NCBI RefSeq assembly: GCF_000220395.1
Contig: NW_004086015.1
Location: 1 to 64,000 of the forward strand
Origin: Ichthyophthirius multifiliis
Taxonomy: Eukaryota > Ciliophora > Oligohymenophorea > Hymenostomatida
Length of the DNA stretch: 64,000 nucleotides
Direction of reading: 5' to 3'
Shown: positions 1 to 14,940 of the stretch, piece by piece
Numbering within the stretch: position 1 is the stretch's first letter
Layout of the letters: each line of letters opens with the position of its first letter
Program-made: the position numbers and the translations under genes
The notes under the pieces: model-generated
Seen by the model: the letters and a program-made list of their open reading frames with translations, nothing else
What the model was told of the DNA's origin: nothing
The model's database searches: none

Positions 1-5
1 TATAC

Positions 6-56
<51 letters not shown>

Positions 57-876
57 TATATTTTTTAATTTTCTTTATAATTTAATTTATTTCTTTTTTC
101 TAATAAAATTTTTCTTATATTAATATATAAAAGTAATTATATATAGTTTTTAAATATAAAATAAAAAAAGTATAATTTTAATAAGGATAAATATAAGCTT
201 AACTTATAAATTTTTAATAATAAAAAATTTATTTATAAAATTTTATTTATTAATATTTTATTAAATAATAATTTTATTTTAATTTTACTTATAAATAATT
301 ATATAAGTTATTTTTAAATTTTAGTTATTTTTTATTTAATTATTTAGCTTGTTTTTAATTGAAATAAAATAGTTTTAAATAAAAATTTGTTAAATTGATC
401 AAATTAATTATTTAATATACATACATATAATTCATTATAAAAAGAAAATATAGAACATTTTTTACTTATTGATAAAAAATATTTAAATGTATTATTTTTT
501 TTAAAATTATTGTTTAAACATTTAGAAAAATTATAACTTATTTTAATTTTTGTTGATTTTATTTCAAAAAAAATAAATATATATAAATAAAAAAATTTAA
601 ATAAACAATAAAAAAAAAAAAAAAAGAAAAATTTCAAAGTATTATTTTGAAAAATAAATAGCATTTAGTTTAAAATCAATTTAAATATTTAATAAAGTTA
701 ATGTAAAATATAAATATAATAAATTTAATTGTAAATATTTTTATAAAAAATAACTAAATATAAAAATTTAGCGCCAACAAAAAGAAATAATTAAGTATAT
801 AAATAATAATTTTTAATTATTTGAAAATTATTTATTATATTTATACATTTTTTATACATATATATATTTTTTTATT
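1..876. other. AT-rich intergenic DNA
   Basis: The stretch begins with a (TA)n tract at about 11-50 and continues as A/T-only sequence with short homopolymers. A glutamine-tolerant ORF on the minus strand around 404-664 is low-complexity Phe/Lys and I do not call it a gene. I see no RNA gene or regulatory motif. Confidence 0.6.
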
Positions 877-1179
877 ATGGTTAGATCAAACTTTAAACTA
901 ATTAATTTTATAATCTGTAAATATTCTCATAAATGCAAACGAATATTACATAAGAAATAATTAACTTTATATTATTAATATAATTATTTAAATTAGAAAT
1001 AGGATAAAGTCAATTTCTTTTTAACTAATTATTAATAAAATATAATTAATTAGCTTTTACCTAAAGGATATTCTCTTATGTTTTCTTAAAAATCTATTCG
1101 TGTAAAAAGTACTTAAAATAAATAACTTTATGAATAGGCCTTAAAGAAACCATAAAAAATAACAGTAATAATTAAATGA
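877..1179 (+). CDS. Small uncharacterised protein (100 aa)
   Basis: Starting at ATG 877, the frame is open for 101 codons to TGA 1177-1179 when TAA/TAG are read as Gln. The N-terminus (MVRSNFKLINFIICKYSHKC) and the middle (LLPKGYSLMFSQKSIRVKS) contain Arg, Ser, Pro, Gly and Cys, unlike the flanking A/T-only DNA, which supports coding. It is basic and has no domain I recognise. It lies upstream of the bromodomain gene on the same strand and could be a separate small gene or an upstream exon whose splicing I cannot resolve. Confidence 0.4.
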
Positions 1180-1407
1180 ATATTTAATAATAGTTTATAT
1201 TTAAACTAACTAACTAAAAAAATAAAAAAATAAATATATATATTTTTATTAATTTTAATACAATAAAAAATATTATAAATATACTTGTATAAACATAAAA
1301 AAATAAAAGAAAGAGAATTTAAATGATTATAATTATTAATAATTTATTTCTAATCCATAATTATAATCTTGTCTATAGCCGATTAATAAACAATTTCTTA
1401 GTAATGA

Positions 1408-2565
1408 TAATATAAATAATTAACATAATTTAAATACAATAATTATATTCATCTATAAATTAAGAACCAAAACTAAGAAAAATAAAAGTAATAAAAACTA
1501 TCAAAAATTTTTGAAAATAATAAATCTTCTTTAGAAACATAAATCTGCTAAATTTTCTTGAAACCAATAGATCCTGATGAATTTAAATATCCAAACTACT
1601 TTGATATAGTTTAAGAACCAATTGATTTATAAACAATTTTAAAAAAATGCTATTATTATGACTCTTTTAATGAGTTTATTTCTGATATATGCAAAATATG
1701 GTCTAATAGCTATTTATTTAATAAAAAGGGTCTTAAATATATTAAATGACATTAGAAATGGATAAATATCTAAAAATTAATAGCTTAATTTTAAAATAAT
1801 AACAAAAGAAAAACTAGTAAATAAAAAATTAATTGGAAGAGCTAAATATGTAGGTGGAAATGTTAAACAGAGATATTGTTAGAATTAATTAAAATAATAA
1901 TTGTTTAGGTTTATAAAAATAAAGGTATTTTTATATCTATATATCAATCTATTTATTTAAGAAAATTATATGTTTTAACTTGTTTTTATAATTAAAGATC
2001 AAAAGGAGCTCCTATAAAACTTGATATGCCTATGACAGAATAATAAAAAAAAGCACTCGGATAAAATATATTAAAATTACCTTTAAATTGTTTGAGAGGA
2101 GTTTGGGAAATAGTTTAAAAAGACAGTTCTTAAACATACAATTCTAAAGAATTATCATTTGATATTAATGATTTATCTATAAGAAAAGCAAGAGAATTAG
2201 AGTTATATGTAAAAATAAAATTGAGAAATTTTAACAGAAAAGGAATTAATAAAAAATTGTAAAAATAAAATCAAATATAAATGTCTTAAATTATGCTTTC
2301 TAATGATGATGATACAGCTGCTGCATAATAAGAATTTCCACTAATTAATAAAGATGAAAATTAAATTTATCAAGCGCCAGTAAGTAAATAATGTTAATAA
2401 AACGTTAATAATGATGATATTGAATAAAATTAAATAAAATGTGATAAATAAACAAAATTAATTAATAACGATTCTTCTTTTGAAAGTAATAAAATTTTAT
2501 TATTATTTAAAAAATATTTTTGTTAAAATTTTATAATAGATGAAAGCGATAGCTAGAATTTTTGA
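1408..2565 (+). CDS. BET-family protein: one bromodomain, coiled coil and NET domain
   Basis: BET proteins bind acetylated histone tails through bromodomains and recruit chromatin factors through the extra-terminal (NET) domain. The bromodomain lies near 1540-1790: the ZA-loop segment reads KPIDPDEFKYPNYFDIVQEP and the acetyl-lysine pocket segment reads IWSNSYLFN, with the conserved Asn. A Gln-rich coiled coil (LEELNMQVEMLNRDIVRINQ) follows. After a GT-AG intron at 1925-1997 comes a NET domain with the motifs PMTEQQKKAL and IRKARELELYVK; the ORF stops at TGA 2563-2565. Only one bromodomain is present, against two in animal BRD proteins. The reading phase changes at 1744-1746 (AAA): either one A is missing, giving K-M-T-L-E-M-D-K-Y-L, which fits bromodomains better, or there is a 26-nt intron at 1730-1755. 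The start codon is not resolved; the frame opens after a TGA at 1405 without an ATG, so a 5' exon is likely. Confidence 0.8.
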
Positions 2566-3532
2566 TTTGAAATAAAACATAAAAATAATTATAATAATAT
2601 AAAATTAATTGTTGAAAATAAATAATTATATATTAAAAATAATTATTATAATTATAAATATGTAAATATATTTATAAAAATAATACGCATATATTTTACT
2701 AATTTATATATATTTTTTATATATAATATATTGTACAAAATAAAAATATTTATTTATAATTTTCAAATTATTAAATAAAATATACTTTTTAATTTATTTT
2801 AAAATATATATTTATATTTATATAAAAATATATTTTTTTCTTTTTTAAATAAAATTTTAATTTTTTGTTTTATTTAATAATTTTGTATATTTTTACTTTA
2901 TTTTATATATTATAATATTTATTGTACTGATATTAAAAAAAAAAAAAAATATTTTTTTTATTTTAAATCTATTATATTTTTTATTTATTATTTCCTTTTT
3001 TTATCATATATTTTTGTAAATAAATTAATTTTTATTTATTTTCTTTTCTTCCTTTTTTTTTTATATTGATAATTTACAAAAACAAATTTACACAAAATAT
3101 ATAAAATAGAAAGCTATTAAAAATATTGTAGTAAAACTGATATGCTTTACTAAATTTTTTTTTTTTACTTTATTTTTTCAACTTTAAAATTTTTTTTTTT
3201 CTATAATTAATTAATCAAAAAGTATAATATAAAAAAAATGTACATATTAATTATAAAGAATTTATTTTTTTAGTTTATATATATTAATTTTTTAATAATT
3301 TCAATTTATATAAATTATTTTATTGAGGAATTATGACAATATTTGTTACCTTTATATATTATTATTTCATATTTTTTTTTTATATATCTTACATAATTAG
3401 TATTCATTTTTTTTTTATTGTAAAAAGTATATATTTATTATATTTGTCAAAACTTAATTATTATTTTGGTCTAAGAATATTTAAACCAAATAAGATTTTA
3501 TAGACCAACAAATATTTTAAATTTAAGCAAAT
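2566..3532. other. AT-rich intergenic DNA
   Basis: About 950 bases of A/T-only sequence with T- and A-runs and no consistent TGA-avoiding frame. Nothing recognised. Confidence 0.6.
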
Positions 3533-4599
3533 ATGTCACAAAAATCAATTGAATTTAAAAAAATAATATATATATGAAGAAAGAAAATTAAGTTTCACAA
3601 AAGTTATGTACTATTCAAAATTTTAATATCTAAAATACAGAAGAAATGATAAAAGGCTTAGCTTTATATAAAATAATTATTTTATTGTTTTAAGCAAGGG
3701 TAAAAATAATTTTATCGAAGACAGTTAAGATTCTTAATAATTTATAAATCTAAAATTTTATGTATCTGAATATGCTAATAAAACTAAAATAGTTAATGTT
3801 CTTAAAAAACAGAATAAAAATTAAAACAAAATTACCTTTAAGTATTTTATACTGATTATGATATTGACTTGTAAAATAAAGAAAACACTTTTAAAATTAT
3901 GAGAAAAGATTTTAACTTTAATACTTCTTTAAAAATACATAAATAAATGTTAATTTAGTTAGAAAGAGTAATTTTTAAAGATTAATTTGGAATTTTTACG
4001 TAAGGATTATAGTAATTAAGGGTATAATAAATCTCTAATATATTAAAATGAAGATTTTTTTTAGAATTTATTGTTGAAATTTACTAAGATTTAACAATTA
4101 TTTTATTTTATAACTTATAAAGGATTTTTATAAGAAAAGGAAGAATTTGATATTACTTTAAAAGATAATTTACTAAAAAAAATAATAATGGATAATAAAA
4201 AATGATACTAAGTTATTTATCTGAAAAATTATTTAAATAAAAATAATTAAGTAGTAATAAGTAATAAACAGATATTTATTTAAAACTCTTTTAAACAATT
4301 GGATAGCTAAATATAAAAGCTATATATTCCTGAAGTTAATTCAAAAATAAATTAAAATAATTATTAAAAACATGAATAGTATTGTTAATCATTATAATGT
4401 ATTTAATTCAATAAAAAATTAATTTTTTAAATAACAAATATTATAAATCATAAGATTAATAAGTATAAAAAAATATTAAATTTTTTTGAGATTATTTTAT
4501 TACTTTTTAAGACCAAATGAACAATAGAATTTACAAAAAAAATCCTAATAATACAAGTTAAGTAAAAAGACCAATGTAAAAAAATCTAAAAATAATTGA
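3533..4599 (+). CDS. Unknown protein gene with several frame interruptions
   Basis: Successive open segments of coding character follow one another on the plus strand from ATG 3533 (MSQKSIEF) to TGA 4597-4599. Segments such as FIEDSQDSQQFINLKFYVSE, LERVIFKDQFGIFTQG, EKEEFDITLKDNLLKK and DSQIQKLYIPEVNSK have Asp, Glu, Ser and Gly contents typical of real proteins here. At least five phase changes are needed, and most would be closed by one extra A in a short A-run (for example near 4047 and 4205). I recognise no domain. It may be a genuine gene damaged by base-calling, a gene with small introns I cannot place, or a decaying pseudogene. Confidence 0.4.
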
Positions 4600-5089
4600 C
4601 AGTAATATGAATTAATAAAAAAAAGCTATTTATTAGTTATAAAACAGATTAAAAATCTTATCTAAATAAATAGAAAATAATTCTTATAAAAATATATAAT
4701 ATTTTTAAATTAATATTTGAAATATAAAAAATATATTTTTTTTTCTTTGAAAGATTTACGAAAGAAATAATAATATTTATTTAATATATTAAATTTAAAA
4801 TATTATTTATTTATTTAAAAAAAAAAATATATTATTAAATTTATTAATCCATTTAATATTATATAGATTTTTTTTTTTTAACTAATATATAAAATAATAT
4901 ATAGTTAAATATATATTTAGTTTAATATAAAAAACTTCAAATATAATTTATATTATATTAAAATTAACTAAAATGAAAAAAAATCTTCCGTGATAAAAAT
5001 AAAAGTAATATAAAATAATTATTTTAAAAATTTTTAAAATATTAATTTTTTAGAATTTTAATTTTAGTTTAATTTATTAAAGATTTTTT
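4600..5089. other. AT-rich intergenic DNA
   Basis: A/T-only spacer between two convergent genes. Nothing recognised. Confidence 0.55.
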
Positions 5090-6391
5090 TCAACAATTTT
5101 ATTCTATAAATTTTTTTATTTAAGAAAAGTATAAATTTTAATCAATTTTCCAACTATCATTATGTTATCCTTCTTAAATTTCAAATAAAATTTTATTTTC
5201 ACTTCCACATTTTTCATATAAATAATCCATTTATTTGCTAGGAATTATTTCATCTTTTTTAGCTTTTTTGTTTTTTTTTTAATTTATATGTTTATTAATT
5301 TTTTTTTTTTAAAAAAAAAAAAACTTTTTATAAATAAGGATGGATTTTTTATATTTTATATGATATCAATTGTTTTCCAATTGTTTTTTAGTATAAATTT
5401 AGAAAATTAGGCCAATGGTTTTGCTATTATTTCAACCATATCATCTATTGAAGTAAAAGTATTTTCTAAAATTATTCCTTTTGGTTGTTTATTTGTATTT
5501 AGAACACCATAACATAAAGCAGCTGCTCCTAAACTTCTTCCATGCAAAAATATTTTATTTTTATCAATTTATGGGCATTTAAAAGCATATTAAATGATAG
5601 CTTTACTATCTATTTATAAACCTTATTCATTAATTTATTGAACCTCATCTGAATTACTATATCTAAATATTTATTTATTTTTAAAAAAATAAAATAAAAT
5701 ATTACCCTCTATATGCTATAATAAGTATATTAACTTTTACATTCTCAAAATAATTTTTTAAATAATATAATCTATGGCCTATATCTATTGTTTTTTTTTT
5801 TTTTTTTTTATTGTTTTAGTAAAAAAATATTTAACTTCCAGCATTTTCATGAAAAAAGACAACAGTAGGTTTTTCATTGCTATTTTCTTATTTAATTAAC
5901 CACCTTTTTATATAAAATTTATATGTATTTTTTTTAAATCAATAATTATATATAATGAAAAACTAACCCTCTTAAAGTTATTTAATCTAACGTTTTTATT
6001 TAGACATCTTCATAGTTTAAATTCCTTTTTTTATTTTATAAAATGATTAATTCCTATTTCTATATATGTATAATTTAATAAAATAAAACCATTCTTAAGG
6101 ATTACGATCTCCTAAATTATTATATTAGGGATTTTTAGGTAGATTTCCATATTCTTTTTTATTAATGTTTGTTTATAAATAAATATGATTATTTAATTAT
6201 AAATAGTTTATAAGAATATATACATGGCTTATATAAAATGCTTTCTTAAAATATGTATAAACCTCCCAAACATAAACCTTAAAAATAAAATTAATATATA
6301 TTATTAATAGTTTATTGTTACTTAAAAATGATATTCCACCTTAACCTTATTCTATTAAATAATTACTAAATGTATAGTTGTTATTAAACAT
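5090..6391 (-). CDS. ABHD13/BEM46-like alpha/beta-hydrolase
   Basis: A serine hydrolase of the BEM46/ABHD13 group, normally membrane-anchored and of poorly defined substrate. The family's landmarks all appear in order: NLPKNP...NLGDRNPQEW, NYEDVQIKTLDQITLRGWL, the oxyanion region FFHENAGNIGHRL, AYRGYSNSDE, the nucleophile elbow GRSLGAAAL (Ser), ENTFTSIDDM, the acid region KKDEIIPSKQ (Asp) and the base motif EGQHNDSW (His). A hydrophobic N-terminal segment after ATG 6391 could be the membrane anchor. Five short GT-AG introns fit the frame: 5263-5324, 5663-5705, 5785-5835, 5904-5967 and 6025-6089; the N-terminal exon may hold another. The oxyanion motif has HEN where relatives usually have HGN. 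The stop is TGA (plus-strand 5090-5092). Family assignment is firm. Confidence 0.85.
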
Positions 6392-6827
6392 TTTTGTATT
6401 TTATGTTTATGTTATTTTTAAATTAAAAATTAAGTAAAAATAAAAAAATATATGAAAATACAAAAAAAAATGAATCATAATAAAATAAATTAAATCTTTG
6501 ATAATAAAATAAGCACAATTTAGTTATTTAATTTTTATATTTTATTATTAATAAAAATAGTTAATTTATAAATACTTTAGTTATAAAATTTAATACTAAT
6601 TGAAAAAAAAGATTAAAATTAAATTTATCATTCATTTTTTATAATTAAATAATATTTAAAATATTATTAAAAAATAAAATACTGACAAACATATATTATT
6701 AAATCTTTATTCTTATTCTTTAATCTAATGCAGAAAAAAATAATATTCAGGGCATAAACAAAAATTTAATAAAATAAAACTAAAAAAGTAAAAATATAAT
6801 AGATAAGAAAATAAGCATTAATATTAT

Positions 6828-7383
6828 ATAGACTTAGATATCTAATTTCATCAGTATTAATTTTAAAATAAACAAAAACCAATGTCAAATATAAATAAAA
6901 ATTGAAGGAATTTTTATTGATAATGATTTATATGATATTATTAGTATTATTATCATATTTTATAAATTTAGTTAACTTATAATTGGCATATTAATTAATA
7001 CAAAAAAGCCGTCATTATATTGTATTCATCAAATTGATGAAGTTTTATTAAAATATAATATTTTTTTTTTATATGATCATATTAAGAAAAATAAATTGAA
7101 TGATTACACATTTATTTTCTATTGTTTACTTGATTTAGTATAATAATATATTAAAATTAAATGTAAATTAATTTTATAAATTCAAAAGAAAGTTTTAATA
7201 TATATATGATTCTATGAAAGTAAATAAAAATTTAGTGTAGAAGGATTAAATCTTGAAAAGACTACACCTTTTAATAAAGTTGCACTTTTCTATATTTGCC
7301 TTAGTCGAAATTAAAATAGAAATTTAATTGTGTTTTTTTAAAATAGTTAAGTTTCAAAACATATATAATATTTATAAAATTGA
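6828..7383 (+). CDS. Possible unknown protein, two segments
   Basis: From about 6828 the frame is open and reads, among others, EGIFIDNDLYDIISI and KKPSLYCIHQIDEVLLKY, up to an in-frame TGA at 7207. The same frame resumes with KFSVEGLNLEKTTPFNK and VALFYICLSRN to TGA 7381-7383. The residue content (Cys, His, Pro, Gly, Asp) is richer than random A/T DNA. The TGA at 7207 may lie in a small intron. No start codon is clear and no domain is recognised. It overlaps the end of an opposite-strand ORF by a few bases, so at most one end is right. Confidence 0.3.
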
Positions 7384-7759
7384 AAATATTTAAAGAAAAA
7401 AAAAATATAATATATTTAATTATTATAAAAAGAAAAAATATAAATTATGTTAAGTAAGGGAAATAAAACTAAATTAGAAAATTAAAAATATGAAAAAATC
7501 AAATTAAAAAATATTTATTAGTAATATAATAAATATATAAAGTATAATATAAAATATATTAAGCAAAAAAAATATAAAAATAAATAAAATATAAAAAAAA
7601 TTTAATATAGTAAAAATAAAGATTAAAAAATAAATAAATATAATAAAAAAAAATATAAAGATAATAATAAATATCTATATTTATATTTATATTTATATAT
7701 ATTTATTTTTTTTAATTATCATTTTTTTTTTTAAATATTATTTATTTATTTTTTAATTA

Positions 7760-8622
7760 CTTTATCTTTTTTTTATTTGAATAAAATTATTTTTTTTAAT
7801 TTTAAGAAAATTCCTTATATAATTAATATATTTTTTTTTAATAAATATAATATATAAATAAATTTTTAAAAAAATACTAATAATAGTTATAAAATTTAAT
7901 GTAAATTTTATTATAGTATTTCTTTTTTTGATTAATAAATATTTCAATTAAAGTTTTTTTCCTAATTAATTTATTTATAACAAATATTAAAATAATAAGT
8001 AATATAATTTCAAGTTTATTAATATTTTCATTTTATTAAATACACATTCATTCAAATTATTACCTTTATTTTTTTCTTATTCAAAAATTACATATTCTTT
8101 AATAAATATATATATATATTTATTTTAACTTTTTTATGATTTTTTTAATCTTGCTTTTTTTGAAATGATTATATTTTATTTAGCTATTTTTATTTTGCTT
8201 ATGATATTAATTTTTTTAGATACCTTGAACATAATTTATTTTTATAAATATATTTATTTATATTAGTTCTAATATTATATAACATTTATTTTATTTTATT
8301 TTTTAATTAACAAAATATATTATATTTTAAATTAAAAATATTTTAAAATATTAGTTAAATCATAAAAAGATATTATTTTTAAGAATTAATTTTATATTTT
8401 GAATACAAATTTAATTAATTAATTCACTACGATTATTTGTAGTTTATATTTCTCTATTATTTCATTATTTTTATTAATTAATTCGGTTTAAATTATATTT
8501 GTTTTATTATCTTCTTATGTTAACGGCTTAGTACCTTTTTAATTTTAATATTTATTTAAAATAATTTATTTTTATATTGAGTTTGCATTATTTTAAGAAT
8601 AATATGAAAGGAAAATTATTAT
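7760..8622 (-). CDS. Possible unknown protein (minus strand, partial)
   Basis: On the minus strand the frame is open from just below a stop at plus 8623 to at least 7760, and technically to 7354. All nine intervening TCA triplets (TGA on this strand) lie in the other two frames. Segments such as KGTKPLTQEDNKTNIIQTEL, KNNEIIEKYKLQIIVVN and EYVIFEQEKNKGNNLNECVF look like real protein; the part below 7760 is low-complexity Ile/Phe/Lys and probably not coding. There is no ATG near the top, so a 5' exon is missing from my model. Function unknown. Confidence 0.35.
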
Positions 8623-9184
8623 TCAGAAATTAAATATTTAAAATTATATATTACATTTTATTTATATATTTAAAATAAAATATGATTAAAAATATAACGT
8701 TATTTTTTTATTTTTAAATATAAATTAATAATAAAATATATATTTTATTTTAAATTTAATTTATATATATATTAATATAATAAACTAAAAAAATTTTATG
8801 TATTAAAAAAAAAAAAGATGGTTTTAGATATTCAACAATAAATATAAAATAACAAAAAATTTTTAGAATTAATGATAACTTTATGATTTTTATTTATATA
8901 TTTATATTTTTTTATAATATTATATTTAATTCTTTTGTTTTTATATTTGAATAGACTTTAACTTTCTTTATTTATTAAATTTCATATTTATTTTTTAAAA
9001 TTATTTCTTTAAAATTAATTTTCATATAAAAAAAAAAATACTAAATAAAAATAATTTGAAGAAAATAAATATAAATAAAAAAATTAATTTTGAAAATGTA
9101 AAAAAAAAAAAAATTAAATAAATTTTTATATATAAATATAATTTATTTAAAATTTAAAAAAAACACTACAAATTTACTATTTTA
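8623..9184. other. AT-rich intergenic DNA
   Basis: A/T-only sequence with several A-runs. Nothing recognised. Confidence 0.5.
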
Positions 9185-9735
9185 ATGATTTACTAAGACT
9201 ATTTAAGAGAAAAGTCTATATAAAATTTCATATTATGCTTAAATGAAAAACAAAATCTTCCGATTTACTATACTGAAAAAGCAACTTACCTATTCGATTC
9301 ATAATTTAATGAAACATTTGATGAAATCTAAACAAAATAACTTAATATAGAAATATTATCTGAAATAATTAAAGAATCTTAATAAAATCCAGAAGTTTAA
9401 AATGATCTAGATAAAACAAAAAATATTTTATGTAAAGTAAATGAAGGTTTCGAGAGTATATCTAATTATGCTAAAAAAATAAATTTTTAACATACTTATT
9501 TGAAAGATATTATTAATATAGTTTTAATACACACAGATTTATGTAAAGGATTTTCTGTATCATAAAAAACTTTTGGAATATAAAATTTTTGGAAATAGAA
9601 GAAGAAATACTTTTCTTTGATGAAAATATAATAAAAGATAAAGAAGGAACTTAGTGGTCATTAAATTACGAAAAATTTAAATCAAAACTTATAAATCTAT
9701 TAAAAAAATATACAGAAATTGGTAATTCTAGTTGA
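9185..9735 (+). CDS. Uncharacterised 164-aa protein with one intron
   Basis: ATG 9185 opens MIYQDYLREKSIQNFILCLN and continues through EKATYLFDSQFNETFDEIQ and VNEGFESISNYAKKINF. A 56-nt intron with a GTAAAG donor at 9543-9598 restores the frame, and exon 2 reads EEILFFDENIIKDKEGTQWS up to TGA 9733-9735. The two exons (358 and 137 nt) sum to 165 codons, supporting this model. The protein looks all-helical and soluble, with no signal or membrane segment. I do not recognise the family. Confidence 0.6.
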
Positions 9736-10391
9736 AGAAACTATATAAATAGAAATAATATATATAAGTAGTTGATAATTAATAAAGAAATAATAAAATA
9801 TATATATATATATAAATATTTATATATAATTTATTTATATAAATATTCCATTATATATGAAAAATTTTTAATTTATATATTGTTTTAATTTTATAAATTA
9901 TTTAAAATCATTATTGTATTTTTTATTTACTTATTAAAAATTTTATTTATTTAATTAAAAATAGTTTTAAAGATATTATATTTTATAATTAGTTTTAAAT
10001 ATTTTTATTTAAATTTTATATTTTTTTTTTTCTTGTATTTTTTAATATAATTATATAATTTATATTTAATTTTTTTTTTTTTATTTTAATTTATTTATAT
10101 TATTTTTTTTTAAATTATTGATTTATTTAAATCTATTTTATAATAAATTTTACACAAATTTTAATCACACTTTTATATAAAATTTATATATATTAAAGAT
10201 ATAAATTTATAAAGAATAATAATATTTTTAAAAAATATAAAAGTATTACTAAAAACAAAAACAAAATATTAAAATAAAAATCAAAAAATTAAATAAAAAA
10301 TTAATAGTATAAAATTTATATAATTATAAAAAATAAATATATATATATGTATATTTTAAAATGAATAATTTTATATAAATATATTAATATA

Positions 10392-10429
<38 letters not shown>

Positions 10430-10477
10430 AATATTTTAATATTTATAAATATATTAATATATAAATATAATAAAAAA
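9736..10477. other. AT-rich intergenic DNA
   Basis: Spacer upstream of the ubiquitin protease gene, with (TA)n-like tracts around 10380-10440. Nothing else recognised. Confidence 0.55.
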
Positions 10478-13873
<3,396 letters not shown>

Positions 13874-14419
13874 TATTTTTGTATTTAATTTATATGTTTT
13901 TATATATATATTATTATAACATTTTTTTTTAAAAAAAGTAAAATAAATTAGATAAATCTTTTTTTTTTTTGTTCTTTTAATTAAATTTGTTACAAAATAA
14001 TGGTTCATTTATTTGTCCCCATAATTATAATATATTATAAATATATATTTAGATATAATAATATGTATGTATTATTAAATTAATTTTAAAATCTAAATCA
14101 ACAAAAAAATATTATTAACTTAATATGTTAATAAATAACAAAAGTTTCACATTATTCTGAACTATTTAACTAACTTTTTTTGAGAATATTTAATATATTG
14201 AATGACCTAAAGTTTTTACAATAAAGAGATTTATTTGATTTCATATTCTAGTACTATTTAAATCCAAAAGTGAGTTTTTTAACAATAATAATTGCTTACT
14301 AAGATTAAAAATAGATGTAAAAGCAAACTTTAAATTGTATACATAAATAAATATAATATATTTTCTATTATGGGGGGGAGGAAAGTTAAAATATATATAT
14401 TTACTATTTTATATTATTC
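13874..14419. other. AT-rich intergenic DNA with a G-tract
   Basis: Contains TGGGGGGGAGG near 14371-14381, an isolated run of seven G in otherwise A/T DNA. No gene recognised. Confidence 0.5.
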
Positions 14420-14940
14420 CAAAATATTTTTTTATCAATATTGTCTCCGAAATATCCTTATATTCAAACTTTTTTTAAGATAATTTTCAGTATTTTATTA
14501 AATATTTACACTTAAATCTTGGTTTAATTTTTTTATTTACAAATAAAATATTTTCAAATTTTAATCTTTCTCCTTCCAAATACTCCATTGCATAAACTAA
14601 ATGATTTTAATCTTAAAAAATCTCTTCTAATAACCGTAATACTATCAATTTTGTAATTTCTAAAATTATTTATTTTATATTTATATATTATAATTGACTT
14701 TTTTTTAAAAAAAGAAATAAATAAAAATATTTAAACGAAAAAAAAAAAATATACTAAAAATTTAAATTCAAGTTTATTTACTTTTTTAATAATTTTGTCA
14801 GTCTAAATTTCAAATTTTCTTATCAAAAAATTATTAAAACTTTAAAAAGCTTAAAAAAAACCTCAAAAGTACTTAAATATAAAAAAGTCACTAAAGTTTT
14901 ATAAAATACAATTCTTTTTCTTAAGAACCATAACCTTTTT
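14420..14940 (-). pseudogene. Protein-kinase-like fragment
   Basis: On the minus strand near 14520-14640 one frame reads LLEEIFQDQNHLVYAMEYLE, the hinge region of a Ser/Thr kinase (normally VMEYxxGG). It runs straight into LKFENILFVNKK, resembling the catalytic-loop KPENIL. The roughly 40 residues that normally separate these motifs are absent and there is no HRD or DFG. A possible glycine-loop echo (GYGSQEKELYF) lies upstream at about 14920. A TGA follows soon after. This looks like a decayed or internally deleted copy of a host kinase gene; a spliced gene with poorly visible exons is the alternative. Confidence 0.3.
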
